Assembly: GCF_018141165.1 (NCBI RefSeq)
Contig: NZ_CP058557.1
Span: forward strand, 744,001-808,000
Reading direction: 5' to 3'
DNA length: 64,000 nucleotides
Source of the DNA: Alkaliphilus sp. B6464
GTDB taxonomy: Bacteria; Bacillota; Clostridia; Peptostreptococcales; Natronincolaceae
Shown in pieces: positions 28,392-37,248 of this stretch (position 1 is its first letter; each line of letters starts with the position of its first letter). Under the pieces are notes generated by a model. That model was not told the DNA's origin, searched no databases, and saw only the letters and a list, made by a program, of their open reading frames with translations. A program made the position numbers and the translations under genes.

Positions 28392-28799
28392 TTATTTTAC
28401 CTCCTTTCTCTTAATGATGGTTTTAAAAAACTGTAAATTGCTAAACACCTGTGTTATAAGTATGATTAATTTCAAAGAAATTAATCCTATAATCGTACCT
28501 AAAACATTTATATAGTCTGCTTTAATGGAAATAAATAAAACTACTCCCATAAGCAAAAATCTAATGACATATCTAGAACCAACATAAACTTGTGCTTTAG
28601 CAGACTCCATCTTTATAGCAGTTTGCAGTGTTAGTGAAAGCAGACGAAAATTAAGTATTGATATAATCATACCAAAAACTTGTCCTGTTATAAATGGAAC
28701 CCAAGGATCAAAAATAAAAATACTGCCTACACCAACAATTATATTGAAAATTAAAACTCCTTTTATAAGTTTTAATTGTAGATCCTGTAAACTTTCCAT
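28392..28799 (-). CDS. atpI: AtpI-like ATP synthase accessory membrane protein
   Basis: This 135-residue protein has four predicted membrane helices (LIKGVLIFNIIVGVGSIFIF; FGMIISILNFRLLSL; FLLMGVVLFISIKA; IIGLISLKLIILITQVF). The arrangement and position directly before atpB match the ATP-synt_I family, which helps c-ring assembly and has been linked to Mg or Ca transport. Sequence conservation in this family is low, so the call rests mostly on topology and location. GGAAGTG precedes the ATG. Confidence 0.8.
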   Translation of the reverse strand: MESLQDLQLKLIKGVLIFNIIVGVGSIFIFDPWVPFITGQVFGMIISILNFRLLSLTLQTAIKMESAKAQVYVGSRYVIRFLLMGVVLFISIKADYINVLGTIIGLISLKLIILITQVFSNLQFFKTIIKRKEVK

Positions 28800-28803
28800 T
28801 TCT

Positions 28804-29031
28804 TCACTTCCTTTTTTTCTGCCTTATCTCTCTCTCAATTAATTTAAATACATTCATAAAAGCTGAAGCAATTCCTATTATTATAAAAATAAATAAAAAT
28901 ACAGGCCCTGTCCCTAATCGATCATCTAACCACTTTCCTATGTATAGGCTAATCATAATGGACACAACCATAGAAATACCTATTTGACTAATTAGTGCCA
29001 AATTTTCAAATACACTACCTTTTTTTTTCAT
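28804..29031 (-). CDS. atpZ: AtpZ-like small membrane protein of the ATP synthase operon
   Basis: This protein of about 75 residues has two membrane helices (LISQIGISMVVSIMISLYIG and FLFIFIIIGIASAFMNVF) with the family's YIGKWLDDRLGTGPVF between them, and a strongly basic C terminus (EREIRQKKRK). It matches the AtpZ/AtpQ type of F0 accessory proteins. The start is uncertain: I use the ATG at 29031; a GTG at 29043 is in frame, but neither has a good ribosome site. It is the first gene of the atp operon. The AT-rich upstream region (to 29264) holds several TATAAT-like strings but no convincing full promoter. Confidence 0.8.
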   Translation of the reverse strand: MKKKGSVFENLALISQIGISMVVSIMISLYIGKWLDDRLGTGPVFLFIFIIIGIASAFMNVFKLIEREIRQKKRK

Positions 29032-29264
29032 ATTATCGCCCACTTACTATAATCTTTAAGATACTATATACCACGTAAAGCATACGATAAACTAATAATT
29101 TTTTATATTATATCATTATAACATAACTTTTTAATATTTTTTTAATATTTTTTTGAATATTGTATTATTAAATTATCAAAGTCATATTATTTCAATAAAT
29201 ATTACATGTCGTCTATCCTATTACAATATTCTTATTACTTATGTGATTTTAAGCACAGACTATT

Positions 29265-30404
29265 TTATTGGCTTTTACTACTACTATATCCAAAGTACTG
29301 CAGTAAAGCTTCTACAGTTCTTTTAGATGCATTACCATCTCCATATGGATTTATAGCATTTGCCATTTTTTCGTATTCATGCTTATCATTTAGTAGAAGA
29401 TTTACTCCTTCTTTGATATTATCCTTTTCTACACCTATTATTTTTACAGTACCTGCCTCGGCAGCCTCTGGTCTTTCTGTTTCTGTTCTCATAACTAAAA
29501 TAGGCTTTCCTAAAGCTGGGGCCTCTTCTTGTATTCCACCAGAGTCTGTTAATATTAAATATGCTTTATTTAAAAGGTTTGCAAAAGGTTCGTAGTCTAG
29601 TGGCTCTATTAAATGAATATTTTCTTGATCTCCCATAATGTTATTAGCCAATGAGCGTATATTAGGATTTAAATGTACTGGAAATATTACCTCAACTTCT
29701 TTATTTTCCTGAGCCAGCTCCTTTACGGAAGTAAATATATCTTCCATAGGTTTACCCCAGTTTTCTCTTCTATGGCATGTCATTACTATTACTTTTTTAT
29801 TTTCATAATCTATATTATTTAAAATCTGGTTTTCAAATATATAATCTTTCTTAACTACAGAAAGCAGAGCATCTATTACAGTATTCCCAGTAATAAAAAT
29901 ATCTTTGTCATCTACTCCTTCTTTTATTAAATTATTGTAGTTACCATCTGTAGGAGCAAAATGAATACTTGCAAGGTTCGTTGTAAGCTTTCTATTCATT
30001 TCCTCAGGATATGGAGAATATATATTGCCACTTCTTAGTCCCGCCTCGACATGTCCTACTTTAATTTTTTGATAAAAAGCTGCCAGTGCTCCTACAAACG
30101 TGGTAGATGTATCGCCATGAACCAAAACAACATGGGGTTTTTCTTTAATTAGAACTTCCTCTATTCCTTTTAATACCTTCACTGTAATATCAGATATAGT
30201 CTGCCCATGTTTCATAACATTTAGATCGTAGTGTGGCTTAATATCAAAAAGTTCTACTACCATATCAAGCATTTCACGATGCTGGGCAGTTAAACAAACT
30301 ATAGACTCTATCTCTTCATATTCCTCCATTTTTTTTACTAGGGGAGCCATCTTTATGGCCTCTGGTCTGGTTCCAAATATAGTCATTACCTTTAACTTTT
30401 CCAT
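29265..30404 (-). CDS. wecB: UDP-N-acetylglucosamine 2-epimerase (non-hydrolysing)
   Basis: This cytosolic GT-B-fold enzyme of about 379 residues interconverts UDP-GlcNAc and UDP-ManNAc for wall polymer synthesis. Visible motifs are FGTRPEAIKMAPL, CLTAQHREMLD, LVHGDTSTTFVGALA, HVEAGLRSG, TCHRRENWGKP and LTDSGGIQEEAPALGKP. The start at 30404 lies six bases after AGGAAG; an ATG at 30422 overlaps that site. In B. cereus-like genomes the same gene also sits between upp and the atp operon. A TagO-like transferase lies upstream, so both probably feed teichoic or secondary wall polymer. Confidence 0.95.
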   Translation of the reverse strand: MEKLKVMTIFGTRPEAIKMAPLVKKMEEYEEIESIVCLTAQHREMLDMVVELFDIKPHYDLNVMKHGQTISDITVKVLKGIEEVLIKEKPHVVLVHGDTSTTFVGALAAFYQKIKVGHVEAGLRSGNIYSPYPEEMNRKLTTNLASIHFAPTDGNYNNLIKEGVDDKDIFITGNTVIDALLSVVKKDYIFENQILNNIDYENKKVIVMTCHRRENWGKPMEDIFTSVKELAQENKEVEVIFPVHLNPNIRSLANNIMGDQENIHLIEPLDYEPFANLLNKAYLILTDSGGIQEEAPALGKPILVMRTETERPEAAEAGTVKIIGVEKDNIKEGVNLLLNDKHEYEKMANAINPYGDGNASKRTVEALLQYFGYSSSKSQ

Positions 30405-30522
30405 ATTATTCTTCCTTTCCATTTCATAAAATATCTATATTCTATCTTAACATTGAAATTATTACCTAAAACATTAATACTTATTTCTACAAATATTTTA
30501 TTTTTCCTTCAAAAAATAGAAA

Positions 30523-30542
30523 AGAAGGACCTAAGCCCTTCT
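30523..30542 (-). terminator. terminator between the TagO-like gene and wecB
   Basis: AGAAGG (30523-30528) pairs with CCTTCT (30537-30542) around eight bases, followed on minus by TTTTCTATTTTTT. It begins ten bases beyond the TagO-like stop. The stem is short, so read-through to wecB is possible. Confidence 0.65.
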
Positions 30543-30552
30543 AAAATATATC

Positions 30553-31638
30553 TTATACTTTTGCTTTTCTTTCTTCGACTTTTTTCATTAGTCCCATTCT
30601 TAATGCTCCAAATAAAACTAGCAATGATATAGCAGCAATAACTAAGTATGCAGATATTCTACTTGTAGCATTTGACACTACTACAGCACTACCACCTAAT
30701 ACCATACTTATGGCATATAATGTTATAACAGTTTGTTTTTGACTAAATCCATGATCTAACAACCTGTGGTGTAGATGACCCTTATCTGCTTCCATAATAG
30801 GTCTACCATTTAATAATCTTCTAATTATTGCAAATGTAGTATCAAATATAGGTACTCCCAAGGCTAGCACAGGTATAGCTACTGCAATGGTAGCAGCCTT
30901 TTTAATAACACCTTCCACGGAAATAGTAGCTAATAGAAACCCTATTGCCAAGGAGCCTGTATCTCCCATGAAAATTTGTGCCGGGTTAAAGTTATAGGGT
31001 AAAAATCCAGATGATGCCCCTGCTAATATTGCAAGCAAAATAGCAACATTATACTGACCAATATTGTAGGCAACAGCAGCCAAAGACAAGGAAGCTATAG
31101 CAGAAACCCCTGCAGCTAATCCATCTAATCCATCAATTAAGTTTACTGTATTAGTAATACCTACTATCCAAAAAATAGTCATGGGAATTTTTAAGGCCTT
31201 TAAAAAAACATATCCGCTTTCACTCTTTACTAGAGGAAAATTAATAAAGTCGATAGTTACACCACTATATACTACTATTAAAGCAGCGACTATTTGAGCA
31301 GCTAATTTGTACTTAGCTGAAATTTGTTTCACATCATCAACTATGCCTATCATTACAATTATAGTAACACCTATTAATATTCCTTTAAACTCACTGTTAA
31401 GGTGCATGTTAGGATTAAATACAGCCATAACTATAGCAGTAATAACAAAGGCTGAGTAAATAGCAATACCACCTAGCCTAGGCATAGGTTCTTTGTGTAC
31501 TCTTCTATTATCCTTAGGTATATCAATAGCGCCTATTTTATAGGCTAATTTTTTTGCATAGGGAGTCAATAAGTATGAAATTACTAACGCAATAACAAAT
31601 GCGGCACTTGCCGCTAAAATAATATTTTGTTTTTCCAT
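30553..31638 (-). CDS. tagO: UDP-GlcNAc:undecaprenyl-phosphate GlcNAc-1-P transferase, TagO/WecA type
   Basis: This 361-residue polytopic transferase of the MraY/WecA superfamily has about eleven helices. The catalytic Asp motifs are visible: GIVDDVKQISAKYK, NTVNLIDGLDGLAAGV and FMGDTGSLAIGF. The cytosolic loop KGHLHHRLLDHGFS has the His pattern of the WecA/TagO branch rather than that of MraY. It loads GlcNAc-1-P on the lipid carrier to start wall teichoic or related polymers. It is thus a second, separate glycan-priming enzyme besides PglC. It lies next to wecB, which makes UDP-ManNAc for the next step. Confidence 0.9.
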   Translation of the reverse strand: MEKQNIILAASAAFVIALVISYLLTPYAKKLAYKIGAIDIPKDNRRVHKEPMPRLGGIAIYSAFVITAIVMAVFNPNMHLNSEFKGILIGVTIIVMIGIVDDVKQISAKYKLAAQIVAALIVVYSGVTIDFINFPLVKSESGYVFLKALKIPMTIFWIVGITNTVNLIDGLDGLAAGVSAIASLSLAAVAYNIGQYNVAILLAILAGASSGFLPYNFNPAQIFMGDTGSLAIGFLLATISVEGVIKKAATIAVAIPVLALGVPIFDTTFAIIRRLLNGRPIMEADKGHLHHRLLDHGFSQKQTVITLYAISMVLGGSAVVVSNATSRISAYLVIAAISLLVLFGALRMGLMKKVEERKAKV

Positions 31639-31727
31639 GATTTCACTCCTTAGTATTTAGCAAACCCTTCAACTAATTATTTTACACCAATATCTTAAAT
31701 GTAGCAATCTATTAATATACTTACCAA

Positions 31728-32165
31728 CTATATCCTTCTTAATTCAATTCCAGATTCTTGAAGCATTTGCCAAGAAAGTTCATCAGGATAATCTCCTTTA
31801 AATACCAACTTGCTAATTCCTGCATTAATAACCATTTTAGCACATACTACACAGGGCTGAATTGTTACGTAAAGGGTAGCCCCTTCTAGTTTAACTCCGT
31901 GAAGCGAGGCCTGAATAATAGCATTTTGCTCTGCATGAAGTCCTCTACAAAGTTCATGTCGCTGCCCTGAAGGTATCCCCAGCTGCTCTCTAAGACATCC
32001 CGTCTCCTCACAATGCTTTAGCCCTGTAGGAGCACCATTATATCCACTAGCTAAAATTCTTTTATCTTTAACAACAACAGCCCCCACCTGTCTACGTAAA
32101 CAAGTAGACCGTGTTTTAACTATTTCCGCCATTTCCATAAAATATTCATCCCAAGATGGACGCAT
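31728..32165 (-). CDS. comEB: deoxycytidylate (dCMP) deaminase
   Basis: This 145-residue zinc enzyme turns dCMP into dUMP for thymidylate synthesis. The zinc and catalytic motifs are [11 protein letters not shown] and [16 protein letters not shown]. An extra Cys/His cluster ([13 protein letters not shown], then [11 protein letters not shown]) is usual for bacterial ComEB-like dCMP deaminases. The start has GGGGGAAA just before it. It is upstream of the TagO-like gene on the same strand, 89 bases away, and downstream of upp beyond a terminator. Confidence 0.9.
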   Translation of the reverse strand: MRPSWDEYFMEMAEIVKTRSTCLRRQVGAVVVKDKRILASGYNGAPTGLKHCEETGCLREQLGIPSGQRHELCRGLHAEQNAIIQASLHGVKLEGATLYVTIQPCVVCAKMVINAGISKLVFKGDYPDELSWQMLQESGIELRRI

Positions 32166-32356
32166 AAATTTTCCCCCTTAGTAAGCAAAATTATTCTTAT
32201 TTCTATATTTTAACATATATTCGAATGTTTCATATCATTTATAGGCCTTTGTAATTAAATCTTAATATTTATTCCAGTAAAAGTTATATGATACTATTGC
32301 CTCAACTCTTATAGCACTTAGAGTTTTATACCTTTTTTATACCTTCTTGAATAATA

Positions 32357-32388
32357 AAAAACATAGGAGTAACTCGCCCTATGTTTTT
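32357..32388 (-). terminator. terminator after upp
   Basis: A perfect 11-base-pair stem, AAAAACATAGG (32357-32367) with CCTATGTTTTT (32378-32388), has a ten-base loop. On minus the second arm runs into a T-rich tail. It begins 15 bases after the upp stop. Confidence 0.85.
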
Positions 32389-32403
32389 AGACGTTATATA
32401 TAA

Positions 32404-33033
32404 TTATTTTGTTCCAAATAGCCTATCTCCAGCATCTCCTAGACCTGGTATAATGTAAGCATGATCATTTAACTTTTCATCGATAGCAGCTACATAAATA
32501 TCTACATCAGGATGCTGTTCTTGAATAGCAGCTATTCCTTCTGGACAAGAAACTAAGCATACAAGTTTAATACTTGAAGCTCCCCTGTCTTTAATAAATC
32601 TTATTGCAGCATTAGCAGATCCACCAGTAGCTAGCATAGGATCTAGTACAATTAGTTCTCTTTCATGAATATCTGTAGGTAGCTTTACATAGTATTCAAC
32701 TGGCACCAATGTTTCTGGATCACGATATAGACCAACATGGCCAACCTTTGCAGCTGGTATTAACTCTAAAATACCGTCTACCATTCCAAGACCTGCTCTT
32801 AAAATTGGAACTATACCTAGTTTTCTACCACATAAAGTTTTAGCCTTCATTTTACAAACTGGAGTTTCTATTTCGATTTCTTCTAAGGAAAGATCTCTTG
32901 TAACCTCATATCCCATTAACATCGAAATCTCTTTTACTAATTCTCTAAACTCCTTAGAACCCGTATTCTTATCTCTAATTAAAGTTAATTTGTGCTGTAT
33001 TAATGGATGATCAATAACAGTTACTTTACCCAT
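32404..33033 (-). CDS. upp: uracil phosphoribosyltransferase
   Basis: This 209-residue salvage enzyme makes UMP from uracil and PRPP. The PRPP loop is [18 protein letters not shown], and uracil and C-terminal contacts are in [12 protein letters not shown]-like [17 protein letters not shown]. The N-terminal [18 protein letters not shown] is a family mark. The start at 33033 is set by AAGGAGG seven bases before it; a longer frame to 33078 has no ribosome site. It follows rpiB by 45 bases and is probably co-transcribed. Confidence 0.96.
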   Translation of the reverse strand: MGKVTVIDHPLIQHKLTLIRDKNTGSKEFRELVKEISMLMGYEVTRDLSLEEIEIETPVCKMKAKTLCGRKLGIVPILRAGLGMVDGILELIPAAKVGHVGLYRDPETLVPVEYYVKLPTDIHERELIVLDPMLATGGSANAAIRFIKDRGASSIKLVCLVSCPEGIAAIQEQHPDVDIYVAAIDEKLNDHAYIIPGLGDAGDRLFGTK

Positions 33034-33078
33034 ATTTTTATTCCTCCTTAGTAAAATCCATGTGTTATTAAATTTCAA

Positions 33079-33531
33079 TTACAGATTTGAGTATTTTCTC
33101 TCAATTTCAGTGATTTTATCAATTCTGTTTTGGTGCCTTCCGCCTTCAAACTCAGCTCCTAGCCATGTATCAACAATTTCTAAAGCAAGTCCAGGGCCTA
33201 CAACCCTCTCACCTAGAGCTATAATATTAGCATTGTTATGTTGCCTTGTTGCCTTAGCAGAAAAACAGTCTCCAACTAAAGCACACCGTACTCCTGGTAC
33301 CTTATTAGCAGCAATGGATATACCTATTCCCGTGCCACAAACCAATATTCCTCTATCAAATTCTTCAGCTACTACAGCTTCACCCACTGCCCTAGCAAAG
33401 TCAGGATAGTCTGTAGATGTAGTTGAATCCGTACCAAAATCCTTTATGTCAAATCCTTTTTCCTGTAGGTGTTTTTTGATAAGCTCCTTTAGTCCATACC
33501 CACCATGGTCGCTTCCTATTGCAATTTTCAT
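33079..33531 (-). CDS. rpiB: ribose-5-phosphate isomerase B
   Basis: This enzyme of about 150 residues of the RpiB/LacAB family interconverts ribose-5-P and ribulose-5-P. It shows the phosphate loop IAIGSDHGGYGLKE, DFGTDSTTSTDYPDFA, the catalytic Cys in GILVCGTGIGISIAANK, and the RQHNNANIIALGERVVG signature. The ATG at 33531 has GGGGGTG before it; a GTG six bases earlier overlaps that site. It heads rpiB-upp; the same pair occurs (with glyA) in Bacillus. Confidence 0.95.
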   Translation of the reverse strand: MKIAIGSDHGGYGLKELIKKHLQEKGFDIKDFGTDSTTSTDYPDFARAVGEAVVAEEFDRGILVCGTGIGISIAANKVPGVRCALVGDCFSAKATRQHNNANIIALGERVVGPGLALEIVDTWLGAEFEGGRHQNRIDKITEIERKYSNL

Positions 33532-33573
33532 ATTCACACCCCCATTATTAATTTTAAATCTAAACTAAAACCG

Positions 33574-33701
33574 TCTAATGCTATTGCATCCACTCATGCC
33601 TCACTGAAATTTTTAACGTTCATTTAAAATTTCAAGTGCTTAGAGTATTCCTAACTTGCCATTCACTTATAAGTCTTCAATAATTAGAAAGTTTATACTT
33701 T
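33574..33701. repeat. dispersed intergenic repeat, copy B
   Basis: This is the longest copy, in the 230-base gap between the phosphatase gene and rpiB, where no gene is seen. Marks in order are TCTAATGCTATTGCAT (33574-33589), CACTGAAATTTTTAACGTTC, ATTTAAAATTTCAAGTGCT (33622-33640) and AGAAAGTTTATACTTT near 33686-33701. Copies A, C and D share parts in the same order. Confidence 0.55.
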
Positions 33702-33767
33702 AAACTTAAGGCAATTAAACATAAACCTAAGTTATATTCTACATTAATTTAAAAAATCCTTCAAACT

Positions 33768-34265
33768 TTATTTTATTTTTTCAACTAGTATTTGTAGATA
33801 ATGTTCTATTTCTTTAGCACTTTCCCTATAGATATCTAAGGATTGTCCAAAAGGATCTTTTATATCATAATCACTATTTTGATAAGACAAATCCGATATA
33901 GAAAGCTTTTCTCTACCATATAAAGCATACTCCTTTAAAGTAAATACCTTATCCTTTGCCTTAGGGCACATATGTAATATTGACATCTTATGATTTAATG
34001 TCATAGTTAAAATTAAATCTGCTTCTTTAATTAATTTTGGAGTTAAGGGAGTGGATCGATGCTTCTCTATATCTATGTCTTTTTCCTTCAGCACTTTTAT
34101 TGCATGTTGAGATGCATTATCTCCCTCCCATGCACATGTACCGGCAGAAATTACATTAATGCTTTTAAAGCTATTCTCTTCATTTTTTAGCATATGCTTA
34201 AATAACCCTTCTACCATACTACTTCTACAAGTGTTCCCTGTACATACAAATAAAATAGTCTTCAT
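33768..34265 (-). CDS. ywlE: low-molecular-weight phosphatase, YwlE-like (protein arginine phosphatase)
   Basis: This 165-residue LMW-PTP fold protein has the N-terminal P-loop FVCTGNTCRSSMVEG with catalytic Cys and Arg. The general-acid Asp is probably in DIKDPFGQSLDIY. The Thr between Gly-Asn and Cys (CTGNTCR) is the residue that gives YwlE its preference for phospho-arginine over phospho-tyrosine, so arginine phosphatase is likely. It lies near rpiB and sua5/ywlC, as ywlE does in Bacillus. No McsB kinase is in the window. A role on tyrosine-phosphorylated YwqD is a less likely alternative. Confidence 0.85.
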   Translation of the reverse strand: MKTILFVCTGNTCRSSMVEGLFKHMLKNEENSFKSINVISAGTCAWEGDNASQHAIKVLKEKDIDIEKHRSTPLTPKLIKEADLILTMTLNHKMSILHMCPKAKDKVFTLKEYALYGREKLSISDLSYQNSDYDIKDPFGQSLDIYRESAKEIEHYLQILVEKIK

Positions 34266-34357
34266 AAAGTTTGCCTCCTTATCAACTTTTTATCCTAAGT
34301 ATTACTAAATCTCTAGTCTTATATATGAAATATTATTATTTTTATTTTAGCACAAAT

Positions 34358-34395
34358 TAAGCCCTCTGTAGCTAATCAAACTATTAGAGGGCTTA
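34358..34395 (-). terminator. hairpin after the dpp operon
   Basis: TAAGCCCTCT (34358-34367) pairs with AGAGGGCTTA (34386-34395), with an 18-base loop. It begins four bases after the stop of the last transporter gene. The U tract after it is weak. Confidence 0.65.
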
Positions 34396-34398
34396 TAT

Positions 34399-35373
34399 TT
34401 ATCTGCTCATCAAATGACAAGCTACATGATGCCCCCTAGCTACCTGTTTAAAAACCGGTTCTTCTTCCTTGCAAATTTTCATACAATATCTACACCTTGT
34501 ATGAAATCTGCAACCATTAGGCGGATTTTGTGGACTAGGAACATCTCCTTCTAAAATTATAGATTCCTTTTTCGCTCCTACCTTCGGTATAGGAATTGCA
34601 GAAAACAAGGCTTTTGTATAGGGATGAAGAGGATAACTATAAATTTCATCGCTAGTACTTAGCTCCACTAGTTTACCTAAATACATTACCCCTACTCTAT
34701 CACTTAGATGTTTTACAACACTTAAATTATGGGCTATAAAAATATATGTTAAGTTAAATTCCTGTTGTAGCTCATTTAGTAAATTAAGTATTTGGGACTG
34801 TATAGAAACATCTAGGGCAGAAACAGGTTCGTCTGCAATTATAAGCTTAGGGTTAAGGGCTAAGGCTCTAGCTATGCCTATTCTTTGCCTTTGTCCACCA
34901 CTAAACTCATGAGGGTAACGTATTAAATGAGAAGGATCTAAGCCAACAACCTTTAGCAATCCTTTAACTACGTCCTCTCTATCTTTACTGCCCATTTTAG
35001 GATGATGGATTTTAAAGGGCTGAGCTATAATATCCCTTACCATTTTTCTTGGGTTTAAAGATGAGTAGGGGTCTTGAAAAATCATCTGCATTTCCCGACG
35101 AAGCTTAACAAATTCTTTTCTTGGCATAGATAAAATATCTTTATCTTCAAAAGTTATGCTTCCAGCTGTGGCTTCTATAAGACGTAAAATAGTTCTTGCT
35201 GTGGTAGACTTGCCACATCCACTCTCTCCAACCAGACCTAGTGTCTCTCCCTTAAAAACTTGAAATGAAACATCGTCTACAGCTTTAACATAACCCTTAG
35301 TTGTTCCAAACATACCCCCTGTAATTGGAAAATATGTTTTTAATCCACTAACCTCTAAAAGCTTATCTCTCAC
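34399..35373 (-). CDS. dppF: peptide ABC transporter ATP-binding protein, DppF/OppF type
   Basis: This 324-residue ATPase is the second of the pair that powers peptide uptake. Walker A is [17 protein letters not shown], the signature is EFSGGQRQRIGIARAL, Walker B is PKLIIADEPVSALD and the switch is IFIAHNLSVVKH. The C-terminal oligopeptide-transporter domain carries four cysteines (GCRFHTRCRYCMKICKEEEP), an Fe-S-like set reported in this family. It starts with GTG overlapping the dppD stop (TAGTG), behind a GGGGGG site. It is the last gene of the operon. Confidence 0.93.
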   Translation of the reverse strand: MRDKLLEVSGLKTYFPITGGMFGTTKGYVKAVDDVSFQVFKGETLGLVGESGCGKSTTARTILRLIEATAGSITFEDKDILSMPRKEFVKLRREMQMIFQDPYSSLNPRKMVRDIIAQPFKIHHPKMGSKDREDVVKGLLKVVGLDPSHLIRYPHEFSGGQRQRIGIARALALNPKLIIADEPVSALDVSIQSQILNLLNELQQEFNLTYIFIAHNLSVVKHLSDRVGVMYLGKLVELSTSDEIYSYPLHPYTKALFSAIPIPKVGAKKESIILEGDVPSPQNPPNGCRFHTRCRYCMKICKEEEPVFKQVARGHHVACHLMSR

Positions 35374-36365
35374 TAGCTTTCCCCCCTTTCTCTCCTAAGC
35401 CAGCAAGCACATTTCCTACTTCCGTCTCCTAGAGAAATTAGCTCTGGTCTATTTTTCCTGCATATATCCACAGCATCCTTACATCTTGGGTTAAAGGCAC
35501 ATCCCTTTGGTAATTCGTCTAAGCTAGGTACCATCCCTTCTATAACGTGAAGGGTTTTCTTACCCCTATTATCTAATTGGGGTATTGAATTTAAAAGTCC
35601 TATTGTATAAGGATGCATAGGAGAGTCGAATATTTCCTCTACTGCTCCTTCCTCTACAATTTTACCTGCATACATAACTACTACTCTGTCGGCCATTTCT
35701 GCTACAACACCTAGATCATGGGTAATAAACATAATAGCTGTTCCGGTTTCTTTTTGCATCTTCCTCATTAAATCTAATATTTGAGCCTGCACTGTTACAT
35801 CTAGAGCTGTAGTTGGCTCATCAGCTATTAAAACCATAGGATTACAGCTTAATGCCATAGCTATCATCACCCTCTGGCGCATCCCTCCGCTTAGTTGGTG
35901 AGGGTATTCCTTTACCCTTTTCTCTGGAGATGGTATACCTACCTTTCTAAGCATATTAATAGCTATTTCTATGGCCTCTGTTCTTTTCTTTCTCTGATGT
36001 ATAATTATAGCTTCAGCAATTTGATCGCCAATTGTATAGACAGGATTGAGAGATGTCATAGGCTCTTGAAAAATCATCGCAATATCTTTTCCCCTAATTT
36101 TCCTCATTTCTTCATCTGTTTTAGGCAGAATATCTTCTCCACAAAATAAAATATTCCCTGCAACATATTTACCTGGAGGTGTAGGTACCAGCTTTAATAT
36201 TGACATTGCTGTAACGCTTTTACCGCAACCAGATTCTCCTACAACACATAAAGTTTCACCTCTATTTATTTTAAAGGACACGCCATCTACAGCTGGCATA
36301 ATTCCATCCTGGGTATAAAAGTGAGTTCTTAAATTTTTAACCTCTAATAAAACATTATTATCCAT
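35373..36365 (-). CDS. dppD: peptide ABC transporter ATP-binding protein, DppD/OppD type
   Basis: This 330-residue ATPase is the partner of dppF. Walker A is [17 protein letters not shown], the signature is [16 protein letters not shown], Walker B is [13 protein letters not shown] and the switch is [12 protein letters not shown]. The C-terminal extension has a Cys cluster ([17 protein letters not shown]). Together the two ATPases drive the DppB/DppC pore at the cytoplasmic face. It lies 17 bases after dppC and overlaps dppF by one base. Confidence 0.93.
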   Translation of the reverse strand: MDNNVLLEVKNLRTHFYTQDGIMPAVDGVSFKINRGETLCVVGESGCGKSVTAMSILKLVPTPPGKYVAGNILFCGEDILPKTDEEMRKIRGKDIAMIFQEPMTSLNPVYTIGDQIAEAIIIHQRKKRTEAIEIAINMLRKVGIPSPEKRVKEYPHQLSGGMRQRVMIAMALSCNPMVLIADEPTTALDVTVQAQILDLMRKMQKETGTAIMFITHDLGVVAEMADRVVVMYAGKIVEEGAVEEIFDSPMHPYTIGLLNSIPQLDNRGKKTLHVIEGMVPSLDELPKGCAFNPRCKDAVDICRKNRPELISLGDGSRKCACWLRRERGES

Positions 36366-36382
36366 AATTTATTCCCTCCTAT

Positions 36383-37234
36383 TTAGTCCTTCATCCTAGG
36401 ATCTAATACATCCCTTAATCCGTCTCCAAATAGATTAAAGCCATATACAGTTAATGCTATGGCTACACCTGGAAATATAATTAGGTGGGGGGAACTCCAA
36501 ATATATTGTCTACCAAAGTTCATCATAGACCCCCAAGTAGGTGCTGGTGGCTGTACTCCAAGACCTAAAAAGGCCAGGCCTGCCTCCGCCATAATTGCTC
36601 CGGAAATCCCCATAGTAGTAGAAATAATTACAGGAGCCATACAGCTAGGCAAAATTTCAGTAAATATAATTCTAAGATGGGATGCACCCATGGAGTGGGC
36701 TGCCTCAACAAATTCAAGTTGTCTTAGAGCTAAAAACTGTCCCCTTATAAGCCTAGCCATACCAGACCAACCTACAAATCCTAGAGCAAAAAATACAGTA
36801 TATATACTAGGTCCCACAGCCATGGAAATAGCTATAGCAAAAAGAAAACTCGGAAAGGCATCCATAATTTCTGCAATACGCATTATAACAGTATCCAGTT
36901 TGCCCCCAAAATATCCCGCTATGGCTCCAAGGGTTATTCCAATAGTAAGGGTTACTGCTCTAGATGCAAGGCCTATAGTTAAAGATATTCTAGACCCATA
37001 CAAAACCCTGGAGAAGACATCCCTTCCCATCCAATCGGTACCGAACCAATGGTCTTTGCTAGGTGGCTGCAAATTTTTAGTTAAGTCATAACTATTAATA
37101 GGGTCGTATGGGGATAATAGTGGGGCAAATATTGCAATTAAAATAAGAAAAATTATAATATATAGTCCAATCATAGCACTTCTATCTCTTCTTAATCTTC
37201 TTTTGGCCATGGTCCAAGGTGTATTTTTTCGCAT
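36383..37234 (-). CDS. dppC: peptide ABC transporter permease, DppC/OppC type
   Basis: This 283-residue permease has one N-terminal helix (MIGLYIIIFLILIAIFAPLL) and five core helices. It shows the OppC N-terminal domain mark HWFGTDWMGRDVFSRVLYG and the ATPase-coupling EAA loop EAAHSMGASHLRIIFTEILP. It forms half of the membrane pore. It lies 14 bases after dppB. A 210-codon open frame on the opposite strand here is only a shadow of this gene. Confidence 0.93.
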   Translation of the reverse strand: MRKNTPWTMAKRRLRRDRSAMIGLYIIIFLILIAIFAPLLSPYDPINSYDLTKNLQPPSKDHWFGTDWMGRDVFSRVLYGSRISLTIGLASRAVTLTIGITLGAIAGYFGGKLDTVIMRIAEIMDAFPSFLFAIAISMAVGPSIYTVFFALGFVGWSGMARLIRGQFLALRQLEFVEAAHSMGASHLRIIFTEILPSCMAPVIISTTMGISGAIMAEAGLAFLGLGVQPPAPTWGSMMNFGRQYIWSSPHLIIFPGVAIALTVYGFNLFGDGLRDVLDPRMKD

Positions 37235-37248
37235 TAATTACCCCTCCT

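Noticed and set aside
36459-37091. A 210-codon open frame on plus opposite dppC
   Set aside because: The minus strand encodes a complete OppC-type permease with all family motifs. The plus frame has no recognisable domain or ribosome site.
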